Shown here piece after piece: positions 36,932-44,850 of a DNA stretch of 64,000 bases; the stretch's first letter is position 1; each line of letters opens with the position of its first letter. The translations under genes were made by a program, and so were the position numbers. The notes beneath the pieces are model-generated. The model was not told where the DNA came from and ran no database searches. It was given only the letters and a program-made list of their open reading frames with translations. Source of the stretch: Paraflavitalea sp. CAU 1676 (GTDB lineage: Bacteria; Bacteroidota; Bacteroidia; Chitinophagales; Chitinophagaceae); the NCBI RefSeq assembly GCF_029223285.1, contig NZ_JARHUJ010000010.1, forward strand, positions 248,001-312,000, read 5' to 3'.

Positions 36932-37255
36932 ATAGGTAGGTATATACAATATAATAAGAATAGTGCAACCCCGCAAGCAACGATATGTTAAGAAAACTTT
37001 CTTTTTTCGATCGCCCTTTGATGAGTTACGATAGGATAATTACGTACCTGGGCTAATAATGATATAGTAGATCGCCGAACGTGATGATTTATTGTTTGGG
37101 ACGAATTGTATTTCACTACACATATGTGACAGTTATCTCTTCGGATTTGCGTCTTCGTGCGAATTCAGTAGCGGCCGGTTGAAAGCCGCTGTATTTTGGT
37201 GGCGAAATGATACCGCTGATGGTGGTGTTGTTTCATCTCACCTAAATCCATACAT
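36932..37255. other. Intergenic region, 324 bases
   Basis: Divergent spacer between the small membrane protein and the delta-60 protein. A 10-bp palindrome (CACATATGTG, 37119-37128) and a TATTTTG at 37192, one base short of the usual -7 box, are the only features seen. Confidence 0.4.
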
Positions 37256-39079
37256 ATGAAGACAATTTATGTCTTGCTGGCTTTGTTATTGCCAGGTGTG
37301 CCCGGTATTGCACAATTTCTTACACGGGATATGACTTTCAACAACAACGACACGACGGCTAACTCCAGCACGCGTTGTGTGGCACTGCAGGCTGATAATA
37401 AGATCCTGTTCTTCGGAGACAATACATACTACAACGGGCCAGGTACGGGCGGTGGAGTTTCGATCAGTTATGGTGGTCGCCTCAATCCCGATGGGACCCT
37501 CGATATGTCTTTCAAAAAGATCACTCTAGATGGTCGTGTCGATGATATCGAAGTTCAACAATTCGATCAGAAGATACTGATCGGCGGATCATTTACGACG
37601 GTGAACGGAGTAGGTAGAAGGGGGATCGCCCGTCTGAACACGGATGGTTCATTGGATCCAACTTTTGATCCATTGGGTGGCATCGGCGGTACCTCTTCAT
37701 TAGGAACGGTGCGTGTATGGGCGATTGAAGTAAAGGAGCCAACAACAGTCAGCCAGCGAAGGATCTTTATTGGCGGCGATTTTTCGGAGTTCAATGGAAA
37801 ACCCATGGGTTGTGTTGTTAGTCTTTATCTGGATGGCATCACGGATGGAAAATTAGATGAGTCGTATAAGCCCAGGGTTACCATGCCCGGTGACATGATC
37901 TATGATATGGTGTACGATAAAGCCCTTGATAAATTGTATATAGGGGGGGAGTTTTATGAAGTGGATGGAATCAGGAAGTGCCGTCTGGCTCGCCTGAACC
38001 CGAATGGTACCCTGGATAATAGCTATCAAATAGGACCTACAGAATGGAACAGACCACATAGTTCCGTTACTTCCCTTTTCCTGAATTCCGATGGTAAGCT
38101 GTTGGCAGGCGGGTATTTTAAACAAGTTAATAATGTCAATAGAGGAGGGCTGGCGCGCTTTAACCTGGATGGAACATTAGATATGGGTTTTAATACTGGA
38201 AAAGGATTTTCGGACGGGTTCTCTGTCTATGACCAGGGTACTGAAGTGAGGAGTGTGAAGGTGATGACTGATGGCTCTATAATTGCCGGTGGCAACTTTA
38301 CGAAGTTTAATGATATCCCTTGCGGCCATATCGTGAAGCTGGATGCCAATGGTTCGGTAGATGCCTCCACCACCTTCGGCGCCGGATTTAATGATTGTGT
38401 ATTTGAAGTAAGGCTACAAAAGCAGCCTTCGGGCGAAGAGAAGATCGTGGCTGGTGGTTACTTTAAAACGTATCAATTGGAATACCAGGGCGCCATTATG
38501 CGCCTCGTAGCAGAGATGACATTGGATGGCAGGCAGGTAAACGGCAAGGCCAATCCGGTCCGCGATGGCGTGTCAATCACCTGGTCTGCCAACGGTATTG
38601 ATCCTCTCTCCGTAGTGACCATCGAAAAAAGTGTTGACGGCATTCACTTTAATGCCTTAAACAAAAACATCCTTTCCTCCTACGGCGGCGTTTCGGGTCA
38701 ATATGCTTTCAAAGATGCATCATCAACTGAGGGTGTAGTGTATTACCGCATCCTGATCGAAGGAAAAGGAGGACGGGTTTACTCGAATCTGATGCGCGTG
38801 AATGTGTCGGGTAGTGCTGTCGGTTCCTTCATGGCTTATCCCAATCCTGTCAGTAACGTTTTATCCCTCCGATCCAACTTGTCGAAACCAACAGTATGCT
38901 CAATAGAGATGTATGATCTGAAGGGCGCTCTTTTGCGAGCATGGCAGCGCAGTATCGACGCAGGTGTGCAAGTCAACCAGTTCGATATGCCGGCTATCGG
39001 TAGCCAGCCATTGGTGCTGCGGGTAAGGGATCGCGCCGGCAATGTAGTAATGGTGTCAAAGCTGAACCATATTCCATAA
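37256..39079 (+). CDS. Delta-60 repeat surface protein with T9SS type A tail
   Basis: 607 aa, signal peptide ending near residue 21 (GIAQF). Residues about 30-425 contain six or seven delta-60 repeats of the form ILIGGSFTTVNGVGRRGIAR and LNTDGSLDPTF, predicted to build a beta-propeller. After a fibronectin-like segment (VTIEKSVDGIHFNAL), the last 80 residues begin MAYPNPVSN and form a type A T9SS sorting domain. It is probably a surface-exposed or secreted binding protein. It is monocistronic and ends at a bidirectional terminator. Confidence 0.88.
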   Translation: MKTIYVLLALLLPGVPGIAQFLTRDMTFNNNDTTANSSTRCVALQADNKILFFGDNTYYNGPGTGGGVSISYGGRLNPDGTLDMSFKKITLDGRVDDIEVQQFDQKILIGGSFTTVNGVGRRGIARLNTDGSLDPTFDPLGGIGGTSSLGTVRVWAIEVKEPTTVSQRRIFIGGDFSEFNGKPMGCVVSLYLDGITDGKLDESYKPRVTMPGDMIYDMVYDKALDKLYIGGEFYEVDGIRKCRLARLNPNGTLDNSYQIGPTEWNRPHSSVTSLFLNSDGKLLAGGYFKQVNNVNRGGLARFNLDGTLDMGFNTGKGFSDGFSVYDQGTEVRSVKVMTDGSIIAGGNFTKFNDIPCGHIVKLDANGSVDASTTFGAGFNDCVFEVRLQKQPSGEEKIVAGGYFKTYQLEYQGAIMRLVAEMTLDGRQVNGKANPVRDGVSITWSANGIDPLSVVTIEKSVDGIHFNALNKNILSSYGGVSGQYAFKDASSTEGVVYYRILIEGKGGRVYSNLMRVNVSGSAVGSFMAYPNPVSNVLSLRSNLSKPTVCSIEMYDLKGALLRAWQRSIDAGVQVNQFDMPAIGSQPLVLRVRDRAGNVVMVSKLNHIP

Positions 39080-39100
39080 TAGTGAGGGTTTGTATGTTTG

Positions 39101-39130
39101 GTAATCCCGGCTCCTCGTAGCCGGGATTAC
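39101..39130. terminator. Intrinsic terminator, probably bidirectional
   Basis: Perfect 12-bp stem GTAATCCCGGCT (39101-39112) / AGCCGGGATTAC (39119-39130), loop of 6. It lies between the convergent delta-60 gene and the 53-aa gene. The U-tract is short. Confidence 0.75.
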
Positions 39131-39158
39131 TAACTTTATGGCCGGATACGGGCGTTGT

Positions 39159-39320
39159 TCAGGAATTGTAGGTGACAATAGAAACAAGGGAAATAAAACC
39201 GATGACCATGGCAGCCTGGTAGTAGGCCCAACCCAGGCTCATATCGTTTTCCTGCTCGTACCGGGCAATGCAGACGATAAAACCAACTACCGGGATCCAG
39301 TAAATGAATTTATTGTTCAT
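39159..39320 (-). CDS. 53-residue membrane protein
   Basis: ATG at 39320, TGA at 39159-39161. The product starts MNNKFIYWIPVVGFIVCIAR, then a charged loop (YEQENDMSLGWAYYQ), then a second hydrophobic helix (AAMVIGFISLVSIV). This is a two-helix membrane hairpin, complete and with in-frame codon use like its neighbours. It is too short for most gene finders. It is convergent with the delta-60 gene, with a terminator between, and function is unknown. Confidence 0.6.
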   Translation of the reverse strand: MNNKFIYWIPVVGFIVCIARYEQENDMSLGWAYYQAAMVIGFISLVSIVTYNS

Positions 39321-39437
39321 AGTTTTGGCATTCCTTTAAAGTTACGCAAATAAGTGGAGATTCGCGCCGGATCGGAATTTCGGGCAGGAAGAGGCCATTT
39401 CAGGCGCGCCTGCCGGGATAAGGGGTGTCTGCAGTCT

Positions 39438-39881
39438 TTAGTCGAATAAACTGGCCTCTTCCAGTACTATCCAGCTTCCTTCAGCAATTTCAGCCTCCAG
39501 CTCCTGGTGATCCCATCCGCAATAGCCGATAAAGAGCCTGAGGTCTTTTTGGGTAAGCGTCCTGTTACTGATGAGCTTTGCGGCTTCCTGGAAGTCGCCG
39601 CCCACATAGGTGTTGCCCGATACCAGTTCTCCACCCTTGATCAGGTCGGGTCTGCGATGAAGGAAGAACAAGTGTTCCTGGTCTACCGGGCCGCCTTCAT
39701 AAAGTGGATAGGGTATGTTGTGCTTAAACTCTTCGAGTTCATTAAACTTTCTGGCAAACTCCTTATTGACCACAAAGCCCATGGCGCCCTTTTCGTTGTA
39801 CTCGGTAATAAATATTAGCGCTTTGTCAAAAAAAGTGTCGATCAATAAGTCAGTGCTCTGTAAAAAAATGCCGGGCTTCAT
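39438..39881 (-). CDS. yqgE: YqgE/AlgH family protein
   Basis: 147 aa, slightly shorter than the usual 180-190 at the N-terminus. Conserved features: PGIFLQSTDLLIDTFFDKAL, GAMGFVVNKEF, YPLYEGGPVDQEHLFFLH and FIGYCGWDHQELEAEIAEGS. The family (DUF179) is widespread and cytosolic; AlgH was once thought to regulate alginate but its real role is not established. It is a single gene. The start at 39881 aligns with the family's usual first conserved block. Confidence 0.92.
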   Translation of the reverse strand: MKPGIFLQSTDLLIDTFFDKALIFITEYNEKGAMGFVVNKEFARKFNELEEFKHNIPYPLYEGGPVDQEHLFFLHRRPDLIKGGELVSGNTYVGGDFQEAAKLISNRTLTQKDLRLFIGYCGWDHQELEAEIAEGSWIVLEEASLFD

Positions 39882-40366
39882 AGTTTGTAAAGTTAACGTA
39901 GTATTACGTAATTCGATTATTTCCTGGTTTTAGGTCGGGCTTAAGATTGGCTCACGCTTTGCGATACTGGAAATCTGGAGCAATGCTACTATCAGTGTCC
40001 TTTGCACGAAGTGTTCAAAAATAATTCATCGGTAAGCCGGTTGTGCATATCGGTAATATGTTTTAGCTTTACTACCTGTTACTTCAATTCTTGTAACTCA
40101 CTCACTTGTTTAAGGCAACGATTTGATCCCAACCAACTTCATCATGATCAGCGGATGGTTCCTCTGATACGCATTCTCTGATTAGCGTTTTTTTGATTAG
40201 CAAGCAGCTTTGATAGTATTGTCCGGGCAAATCATGCCCTGGAATGCATTTATTGTTCAATTATAAATGGGCAGGCCCCGTATTGCCTGCTGCTGTATAA
40301 AGATGTCGACAGGCGGATGCCGAAAAGCCTTAAAAGAGTAGGCATAATTCAAAAAACCGAGATACT
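39882..40366. other. Intergenic region, 485 bases
   Basis: A long divergent spacer upstream of the unrecognised 434-aa gene. I see TGAT/GATTAG words between 40120 and 40215 without a fixed period, and no gene, terminator or convincing TAnnTTTG box. Confidence 0.4.
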
Positions 40367-41671
40367 ATGTCAAACAATTCTGCCGCTTCCAAAAAGGGTG
40401 GCGTAGCCAAAAAGGCCACAGCGCTCGATTCTATCCGCAACATTCAGCAAATGTGGGACGCTGCCATCAGCTCCTTCAATGATGGTGACGATGATACTAC
40501 CGCCATCTATGACATCTACAAGAGCATGAGCCCCAAACTAACTTTCCAGGACATCTCCAATGTAGTAGGCGCCGTATTCGGAGCTACTTATTGGTCGGGT
40601 CTGCAAATGGATTATACCATCCTTTCCAAGAGTCTCGTACAGGGCCTGGGCATCGACCGTGGCCTGGCCGATCAGCTGGCCCAAAACTCTTTTCAGCAAT
40701 GGCGCGGCATGCTTTGCCGTAAAAATATTGCCGACGTAGGTATTATCCCTACACCGGGTTCTTATACGGAAAGCCTGGACATCGTATGTAATGAGAATAC
40801 TCCGCTGCAGCCGCAGCAATTGATCGAGAACTGGAACAATGAGTTCTGGAAAACACCTCAGATCGGTAAGAACTATATCTACACCCGCACGCAGAATCTC
40901 GGATTTTTGGGCGATATCACACCAACCGTACAAATGTTCTATACTACGGGAGGCTTCAACCAGCCACCTTCTTCCTGGATACAGTGCTTTACAGAAAGCG
41001 GCAGCAAAACACATGGCGATGTCATTCTGCTGAATGGTAAGCCCGGCGCAATGGGTCAGGGGGTACGCGGGGCTTCAGAAGCCTTTTTCTTCAATCCTAC
41101 ATCGGCAGACCATGTTTGCGTGATTGCCGTGGTTTCTTACGACTTCTTCGATGACAACAATCCGCTGAACCTGAAACCAGGCAACTGGAATTCACAAACC
41201 TGGATCACCCACAACGGTGCAGCGGCCTGGCACAATACCGATCCTCAAAAGAAAGCAGAGGAATCCTTCAAGTTCTACAACCAGGACGGTACCGAAGAGA
41301 AGTTTGCATTCCAGGTCAATTGCAGAAACGTACCGGTTGGTTCAACCATACAGCTGCGCAATGATGATTCCGCAGCCAAATTCGATACCGGCGTGATCGA
41401 GATCGGCAATGAATCGCAGCACATCGAAAAGATCGTGACCCTGCCTGCCTACTACAAAGGCGACCTCAAGGTAAAAATACAGGGGCCCGATGGCAAACTG
41501 CTGCCTACTCACGCAGCTGTTGAAATATCCATGGCCTGGATTGTAGAACACGGCCATCGCAGGTATATGGACGCGGCAGCTCAACGGAAAGATTTCGCGG
41601 CGCTGAGGAACGTGCAGGATATCTTCCTGCCGCTTGGAAGCTTTACCATTACGGGATCAAATCTAAAATAG
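40367..41671 (+). CDS. Unrecognised cytosolic protein, 434 aa
   Basis: No family recognised. The N-terminus is basic and unstructured (SKKGGVAKKATALDSIRN), with no signal peptide or membrane segment. Residues about 20-110 are helical and may be a folded domain (MWDAAISSFNDGDDDTTAIY). The rest is beta-rich with many aromatics (NWNNEFWKTPQIGKNYIYTR, WNSQTWITHNGAAAWHNTD) and two short GxxG turns. The C-terminal part (VEISMAWIVEHGHRRYMDAA) is helical again. It stands alone between a 485-base gap and a strong terminator, as an independently expressed gene does. Confidence 0.75.
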   Translation: MSNNSAASKKGGVAKKATALDSIRNIQQMWDAAISSFNDGDDDTTAIYDIYKSMSPKLTFQDISNVVGAVFGATYWSGLQMDYTILSKSLVQGLGIDRGLADQLAQNSFQQWRGMLCRKNIADVGIIPTPGSYTESLDIVCNENTPLQPQQLIENWNNEFWKTPQIGKNYIYTRTQNLGFLGDITPTVQMFYTTGGFNQPPSSWIQCFTESGSKTHGDVILLNGKPGAMGQGVRGASEAFFFNPTSADHVCVIAVVSYDFFDDNNPLNLKPGNWNSQTWITHNGAAAWHNTDPQKKAEESFKFYNQDGTEEKFAFQVNCRNVPVGSTIQLRNDDSAAKFDTGVIEIGNESQHIEKIVTLPAYYKGDLKVKIQGPDGKLLPTHAAVEISMAWIVEHGHRRYMDAAAQRKDFAALRNVQDIFLPLGSFTITGSNLK

Positions 41672-41697
41672 AGGCGAGGCTTACTTTTCACAGGAAG

Positions 41698-41725
41698 AGC
41701 CCGGGGCATAGTCCCTGGGCTTTTT
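41698..41725 (+). terminator. Intrinsic terminator of the 434-aa gene
   Basis: Stem AGCCCGGGG (41698-41706) / CCCTGGGCT (41713-41721) with one G-U pair, loop of 6, then a U-run. It is 26 bases after the stop codon. Confidence 0.8.
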
Positions 41726-41942
41726 GCTTTATGAAGCCCGGAGCTGATCCAATGCGGTGGATGGCCAGGTTACAGAAAGCTGCGATCGATCGGGCACTTG
41801 AGCGATGTTCACACGGTTGGAGAGCATATTCACTTGAGAAATGTCAAGTCAGGCCATCGATGTTAGATCATTTAACCAGCAAAATGTCTTTTTCAGCGAG
41901 TTACTGGCATAGGGGTTGTTAAAATCACAGAAACCTCGGCAC

Positions 41943-42386
41943 ATGAAGTGGATGCTCTTATTGTTACTGGCCTTCCAGGGCTCGTCGACTCCCGGTTGGG
42001 AGCCTGATTACGAAACTGCTGTGCAGCAGGCCAGGGCGAAAGACAGGCTGATCCTGCTGAGCTTTTCCGGCTCCGACTGGTGTGGTCCCTGCATTCAGTT
42101 GCGTAAAGAGGTTTTTGAGAGCGAAGCTTTCCTGGCTATGGCAGACAGCTCGCTGATCTTATACAATGCTGACTTTCCGCGGAATAGGAAGAACCAATTG
42201 CCGAAGGCGCGTCAACAGCAAAATGAAGAACTGGCCGGCCAATACAATCCACAGGGCAAATTTCCTTTCACCGTTTTGCTCTCGGCCGACGGAAAGGTGA
42301 TAAAAAGCTGGGACGGTTATCCCCAATATAATAGCACCCTATTCCTGGAACAGTTAAGAACCCTGGTGCATGGTCATCGCCCCTAA
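41943..42386 (+). CDS. Exported thioredoxin-family protein
   Basis: 147 aa from the ATG at 41943, which begins a short signal peptide (MKWMLLLLLAFQGSSTPGW). The thioredoxin active site is SDWCGPCIQLRKEVF. The rest follows the DsbD-gamma/thioredoxin_7 layout (YNPQGKFPFTVLLSADGKVI). It should act as a thiol reductant or oxidase in the periplasm. It overlaps the next gene, ApbE, by 17 bases and opens an operon with ApbE, DUF4266 and DUF3570, so its client is probably an envelope protein of that module. Confidence 0.85.
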   Translation: MKWMLLLLLAFQGSSTPGWEPDYETAVQQARAKDRLILLSFSGSDWCGPCIQLRKEVFESEAFLAMADSSLILYNADFPRNRKNQLPKARQQQNEELAGQYNPQGKFPFTVLLSADGKVIKSWDGYPQYNSTLFLEQLRTLVHGHRP

Positions 42387-43317
42387 GAAAACCTGGCGCG
42401 AGTTCAGCCTGTCGGAAAGACTGATGGGCAATACATTCCATTTTACCGTGGTGAGTGATTCGGAATCCTGGGCGTTGGCTAAAGCCGCGCTGGCGGTCGA
42501 AGAAGTGCGCCGCATCGAAAAGCTACTGACCACCTATAGCGAAGACAGCCAGGTTAACCAGATCAACCAGCAGGCAGGTATTCGCCCCGTACGGGTAGAC
42601 CGGGAGGTCTTTGCACTGATACAACGATCCCTGAAAATATCAGCCCTTACCGATGGTGCTTTCGACATCAGCTATGGTTCGGTCGACAAACGCTTATGGA
42701 ACTTCGACCGTACCATGACGGCACTGCCAGATCCTGCCACCGCCAAAGCTTCCGTTCGCCTCATCAACTACCGCAATATCCTGCTGGATGAAAAGCAGGG
42801 AACCGTCATGCTCAAAGCAAAGGGTATGCGGATCGGTTTTGGCGGCATTGGGAAGGGATATGCGGCCGATATGGCCAAAGCTATCCTCGTAAAAGAAGGC
42901 GTAACCAATGGCATCGTAAACGCCTCCGGCGACCTGATCACCTGGGGCGAGCAGGCAAATGGTAAACCGTGGACCATCGGTATCGCGCATCCTGATCAGG
43001 CACAATCTGCCTTCTCTTATCTCAATATCTCCAACCTGGCCATTGCTACTTCGGGCAGTTATGAGAAATATGTGACCATCGATGGCAAAAGGTATTCGCA
43101 TACCATCAACCCGGTTACCGGCATGCCGGTAACCGGTGTCAAGAGTGTCACCATTATCAGTCCCTATGCAGAGCTGGCCGATGCGATGGCCACGCCCGTG
43201 ATGGTGATGGGTGTACCCGCTGGCATTCGGCTTATCGACCAGGTAAACCACCTGGCTTGCATTGTCGTTGACGACTATAACAAGATCTACACTACAAAAA
43301 ATATACGATTATCATGA
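42370..43317 (+). CDS. apbE: FAD:protein FMN transferase (ApbE)
   Basis: 315 aa. ApbE motifs in order: FDISYGSV, GFGGIGKGYAAD, NASGDLITWG, TSGSYEKYVTIDGKRYSHTI with NPVTG, and ADAMATPVMVMG. The enzyme moves FMN from FAD to a Thr or Ser of a target protein with Mg2+. No classical lipoprotein signal is seen at the N-terminus (MVIAPKKTWREFSLSERLMG), so its export route is unclear unless a start further upstream is used. Its overlap with the thioredoxin gene and the 4-base ATGA overlap with DUF4266 show tight coupling. Confidence 0.92.
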   Translation: MVIAPKKTWREFSLSERLMGNTFHFTVVSDSESWALAKAALAVEEVRRIEKLLTTYSEDSQVNQINQQAGIRPVRVDREVFALIQRSLKISALTDGAFDISYGSVDKRLWNFDRTMTALPDPATAKASVRLINYRNILLDEKQGTVMLKAKGMRIGFGGIGKGYAADMAKAILVKEGVTNGIVNASGDLITWGEQANGKPWTIGIAHPDQAQSAFSYLNISNLAIATSGSYEKYVTIDGKRYSHTINPVTGMPVTGVKSVTIISPYAELADAMATPVMVMGVPAGIRLIDQVNHLACIVVDDYNKIYTTKNIRLS

Positions 43318-43532
43318 GTACCTCCGGTCGCGTAATCACCGCCCTGGCTTTCGTGTTGTGTGCAGTATCGTGCACATCCGTGAAAGAGTACCAGAAAAGC
43401 AAGTTGAATGATGCAGAGATGAGCCTGGGCAACCGCAAAGTGGAACGAACGGAACTCAATGCTCAATCGTACCGCGAAGCGGCATCCGGCGCCAATGCGG
43501 GAAAAAGCGGCGGGGGATGTGGCTGTAATTGA
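43314..43532 (+). CDS. DUF4266 small lipoprotein
   Basis: 72 aa. Signal peptide and lipobox (VLCAVSC) with Cys near residue 21, then the DUF4266 core (VKEYQKSKLNDAEMSLGNRK, ERTELNAQSYREAASGANAG) and a C-terminal SGGGCGCN. Two cysteines flank a glycine at the very end, a pattern I associate with this family. The SGAN near residue 58 resembles ApbE flavinylation sites (SGA[TS]) except for Asn in the acceptor position. It overlaps the ApbE stop codon by ATGA and precedes the DUF3570 gene by 30 bases. Confidence 0.85.
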   Translation: MSTSGRVITALAFVLCAVSCTSVKEYQKSKLNDAEMSLGNRKVERTELNAQSYREAASGANAGKSGGGCGCN

Positions 43533-43562
43533 TTTGATCGATAAATGGTTTAAAGGATCTGC

Positions 43563-44738
43563 ATGAAGAAAGTATTGTTAACGACGATGGGACTGCTGGC
43601 TTTGTTGAAATCGTTCACCCAGCAGCAACCCGATTCAGTAGGCAGGAAACTGCGTATCGAGGAAATAAACCTGGTATCGAGTTATTATCAGCAATCGGGC
43701 GATCATGCCGGTGTAACGGGCGGGGTGGGTACACAACGCCTGACAGATGTCGCCAATGTATTCGACCTTAAACTGGCGAAATTCGATAAGAAGAACCGCA
43801 AGCACATGCTTGACCTGGAATTAGCGGTTGATCATTACACTTCCGCTTCTTCCGATATGATCGACCTCAAAGCGAATTCATCTGCCTCCTATAATGATAC
43901 GCGTATTGCACCTGCTATTACTTATAGTGTGGAGCATGATGCAGCCGGTAGGGGTTTCTCGCTGGGTGTTTCTGCTTCGAAAGAAGTCGATTACCGCTCG
44001 CATGGCGTCAATATCGGCTTCACTAAAAAAACAAAGGACAGGAATGGTGAGTTCTCGGCCAGGTTGCAAGCCTACTTCGATGAGGTGAAACTGATCGCGC
44101 CCATTGAATTGAGAGAGCCCGGCGCTTTTAAAGGATATCCCACCGACCAGCGAACGACGTTTGCCGGATCGTTTTCGTGGTCGCAGGTGATCAACAGGAA
44201 CCTGCAGGTCATGTTGCTGGCAGATGTGGTGAAACAGGAAGGCTACCTGAGCATGCCTTTTTACCGCGTGTATTTCAATGATGGCAGCGTGCACCAGGAA
44301 AACCTGCCCTCAAGCAGGTTTAAGTTGCCATTGGCCGTACGGGCCAATTACTTCCTGGGCGACCGGGTGATCGTTCGGTCCTATTACCGGTATTACCAGG
44401 ACGATTGGGGTGTGCGTTCGCATACAGCCAATGTGGAGCTGCCGGTAAAGCTTACCCCCTTTGTGTCGATCAGCCCGTTCTATCGATACTATCATCAATC
44501 GGCCGTCGACTATTTTGCACCCTATGGCGAACATAGCGGAGCGGGCACTTATTATACCAGCAATTATGATCTGTCGGCATTTGATAGCCATTTCCTGGGA
44601 GCGGGTATCAGGCTGGCGCCCCCCAAAGGCGTATTGGGCTGGCAGCATTTCAATATGCTGGAGCTACGCTACGGTCACTATACCAGGAGTAATGACCTCA
44701 ATGCCAATAGTGTGTCGCTGCACATCAGGTTTAAGTAG
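43563..44738 (+). CDS. DUF3570 outer-membrane beta-barrel protein
   Basis: 391 aa with a signal peptide (LLTTMGLLALLKSFTQ). The body is a series of amphipathic strands ending in aromatic residues (VNIGFTKKTKDRNGEFSARL, LAVRANYFLGDRVIVRSYYR), and the last residues (SVSLHIRFK) form a closing strand, as in outer-membrane barrels. DUF3570 is consistently found with thioredoxin, ApbE and DUF4266 genes, as here. The barrel may expose or deliver a flavinylated or thiol-redox component to the surface, which is inference from neighbourhood. Confidence 0.88.
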   Translation: MKKVLLTTMGLLALLKSFTQQQPDSVGRKLRIEEINLVSSYYQQSGDHAGVTGGVGTQRLTDVANVFDLKLAKFDKKNRKHMLDLELAVDHYTSASSDMIDLKANSSASYNDTRIAPAITYSVEHDAAGRGFSLGVSASKEVDYRSHGVNIGFTKKTKDRNGEFSARLQAYFDEVKLIAPIELREPGAFKGYPTDQRTTFAGSFSWSQVINRNLQVMLLADVVKQEGYLSMPFYRVYFNDGSVHQENLPSSRFKLPLAVRANYFLGDRVIVRSYYRYYQDDWGVRSHTANVELPVKLTPFVSISPFYRYYHQSAVDYFAPYGEHSGAGTYYTSNYDLSAFDSHFLGAGIRLAPPKGVLGWQHFNMLELRYGHYTRSNDLNANSVSLHIRFK

Positions 44739-44850
44739 GCTCCCTTACCAATGAACATCGGGCCACGCCGCCGGTAAAAAGCATGGGCCTTTTTGCCGCT
44801 GATAACATAACTTCCCATAAGCACCTATTAAACCCGGTGCAACCGGTTCC

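Noticed and set aside
41731-41922. 63-codon plus-strand frame before the thioredoxin gene
   Set aside because: It follows directly on a terminator and has no protein-like pattern.
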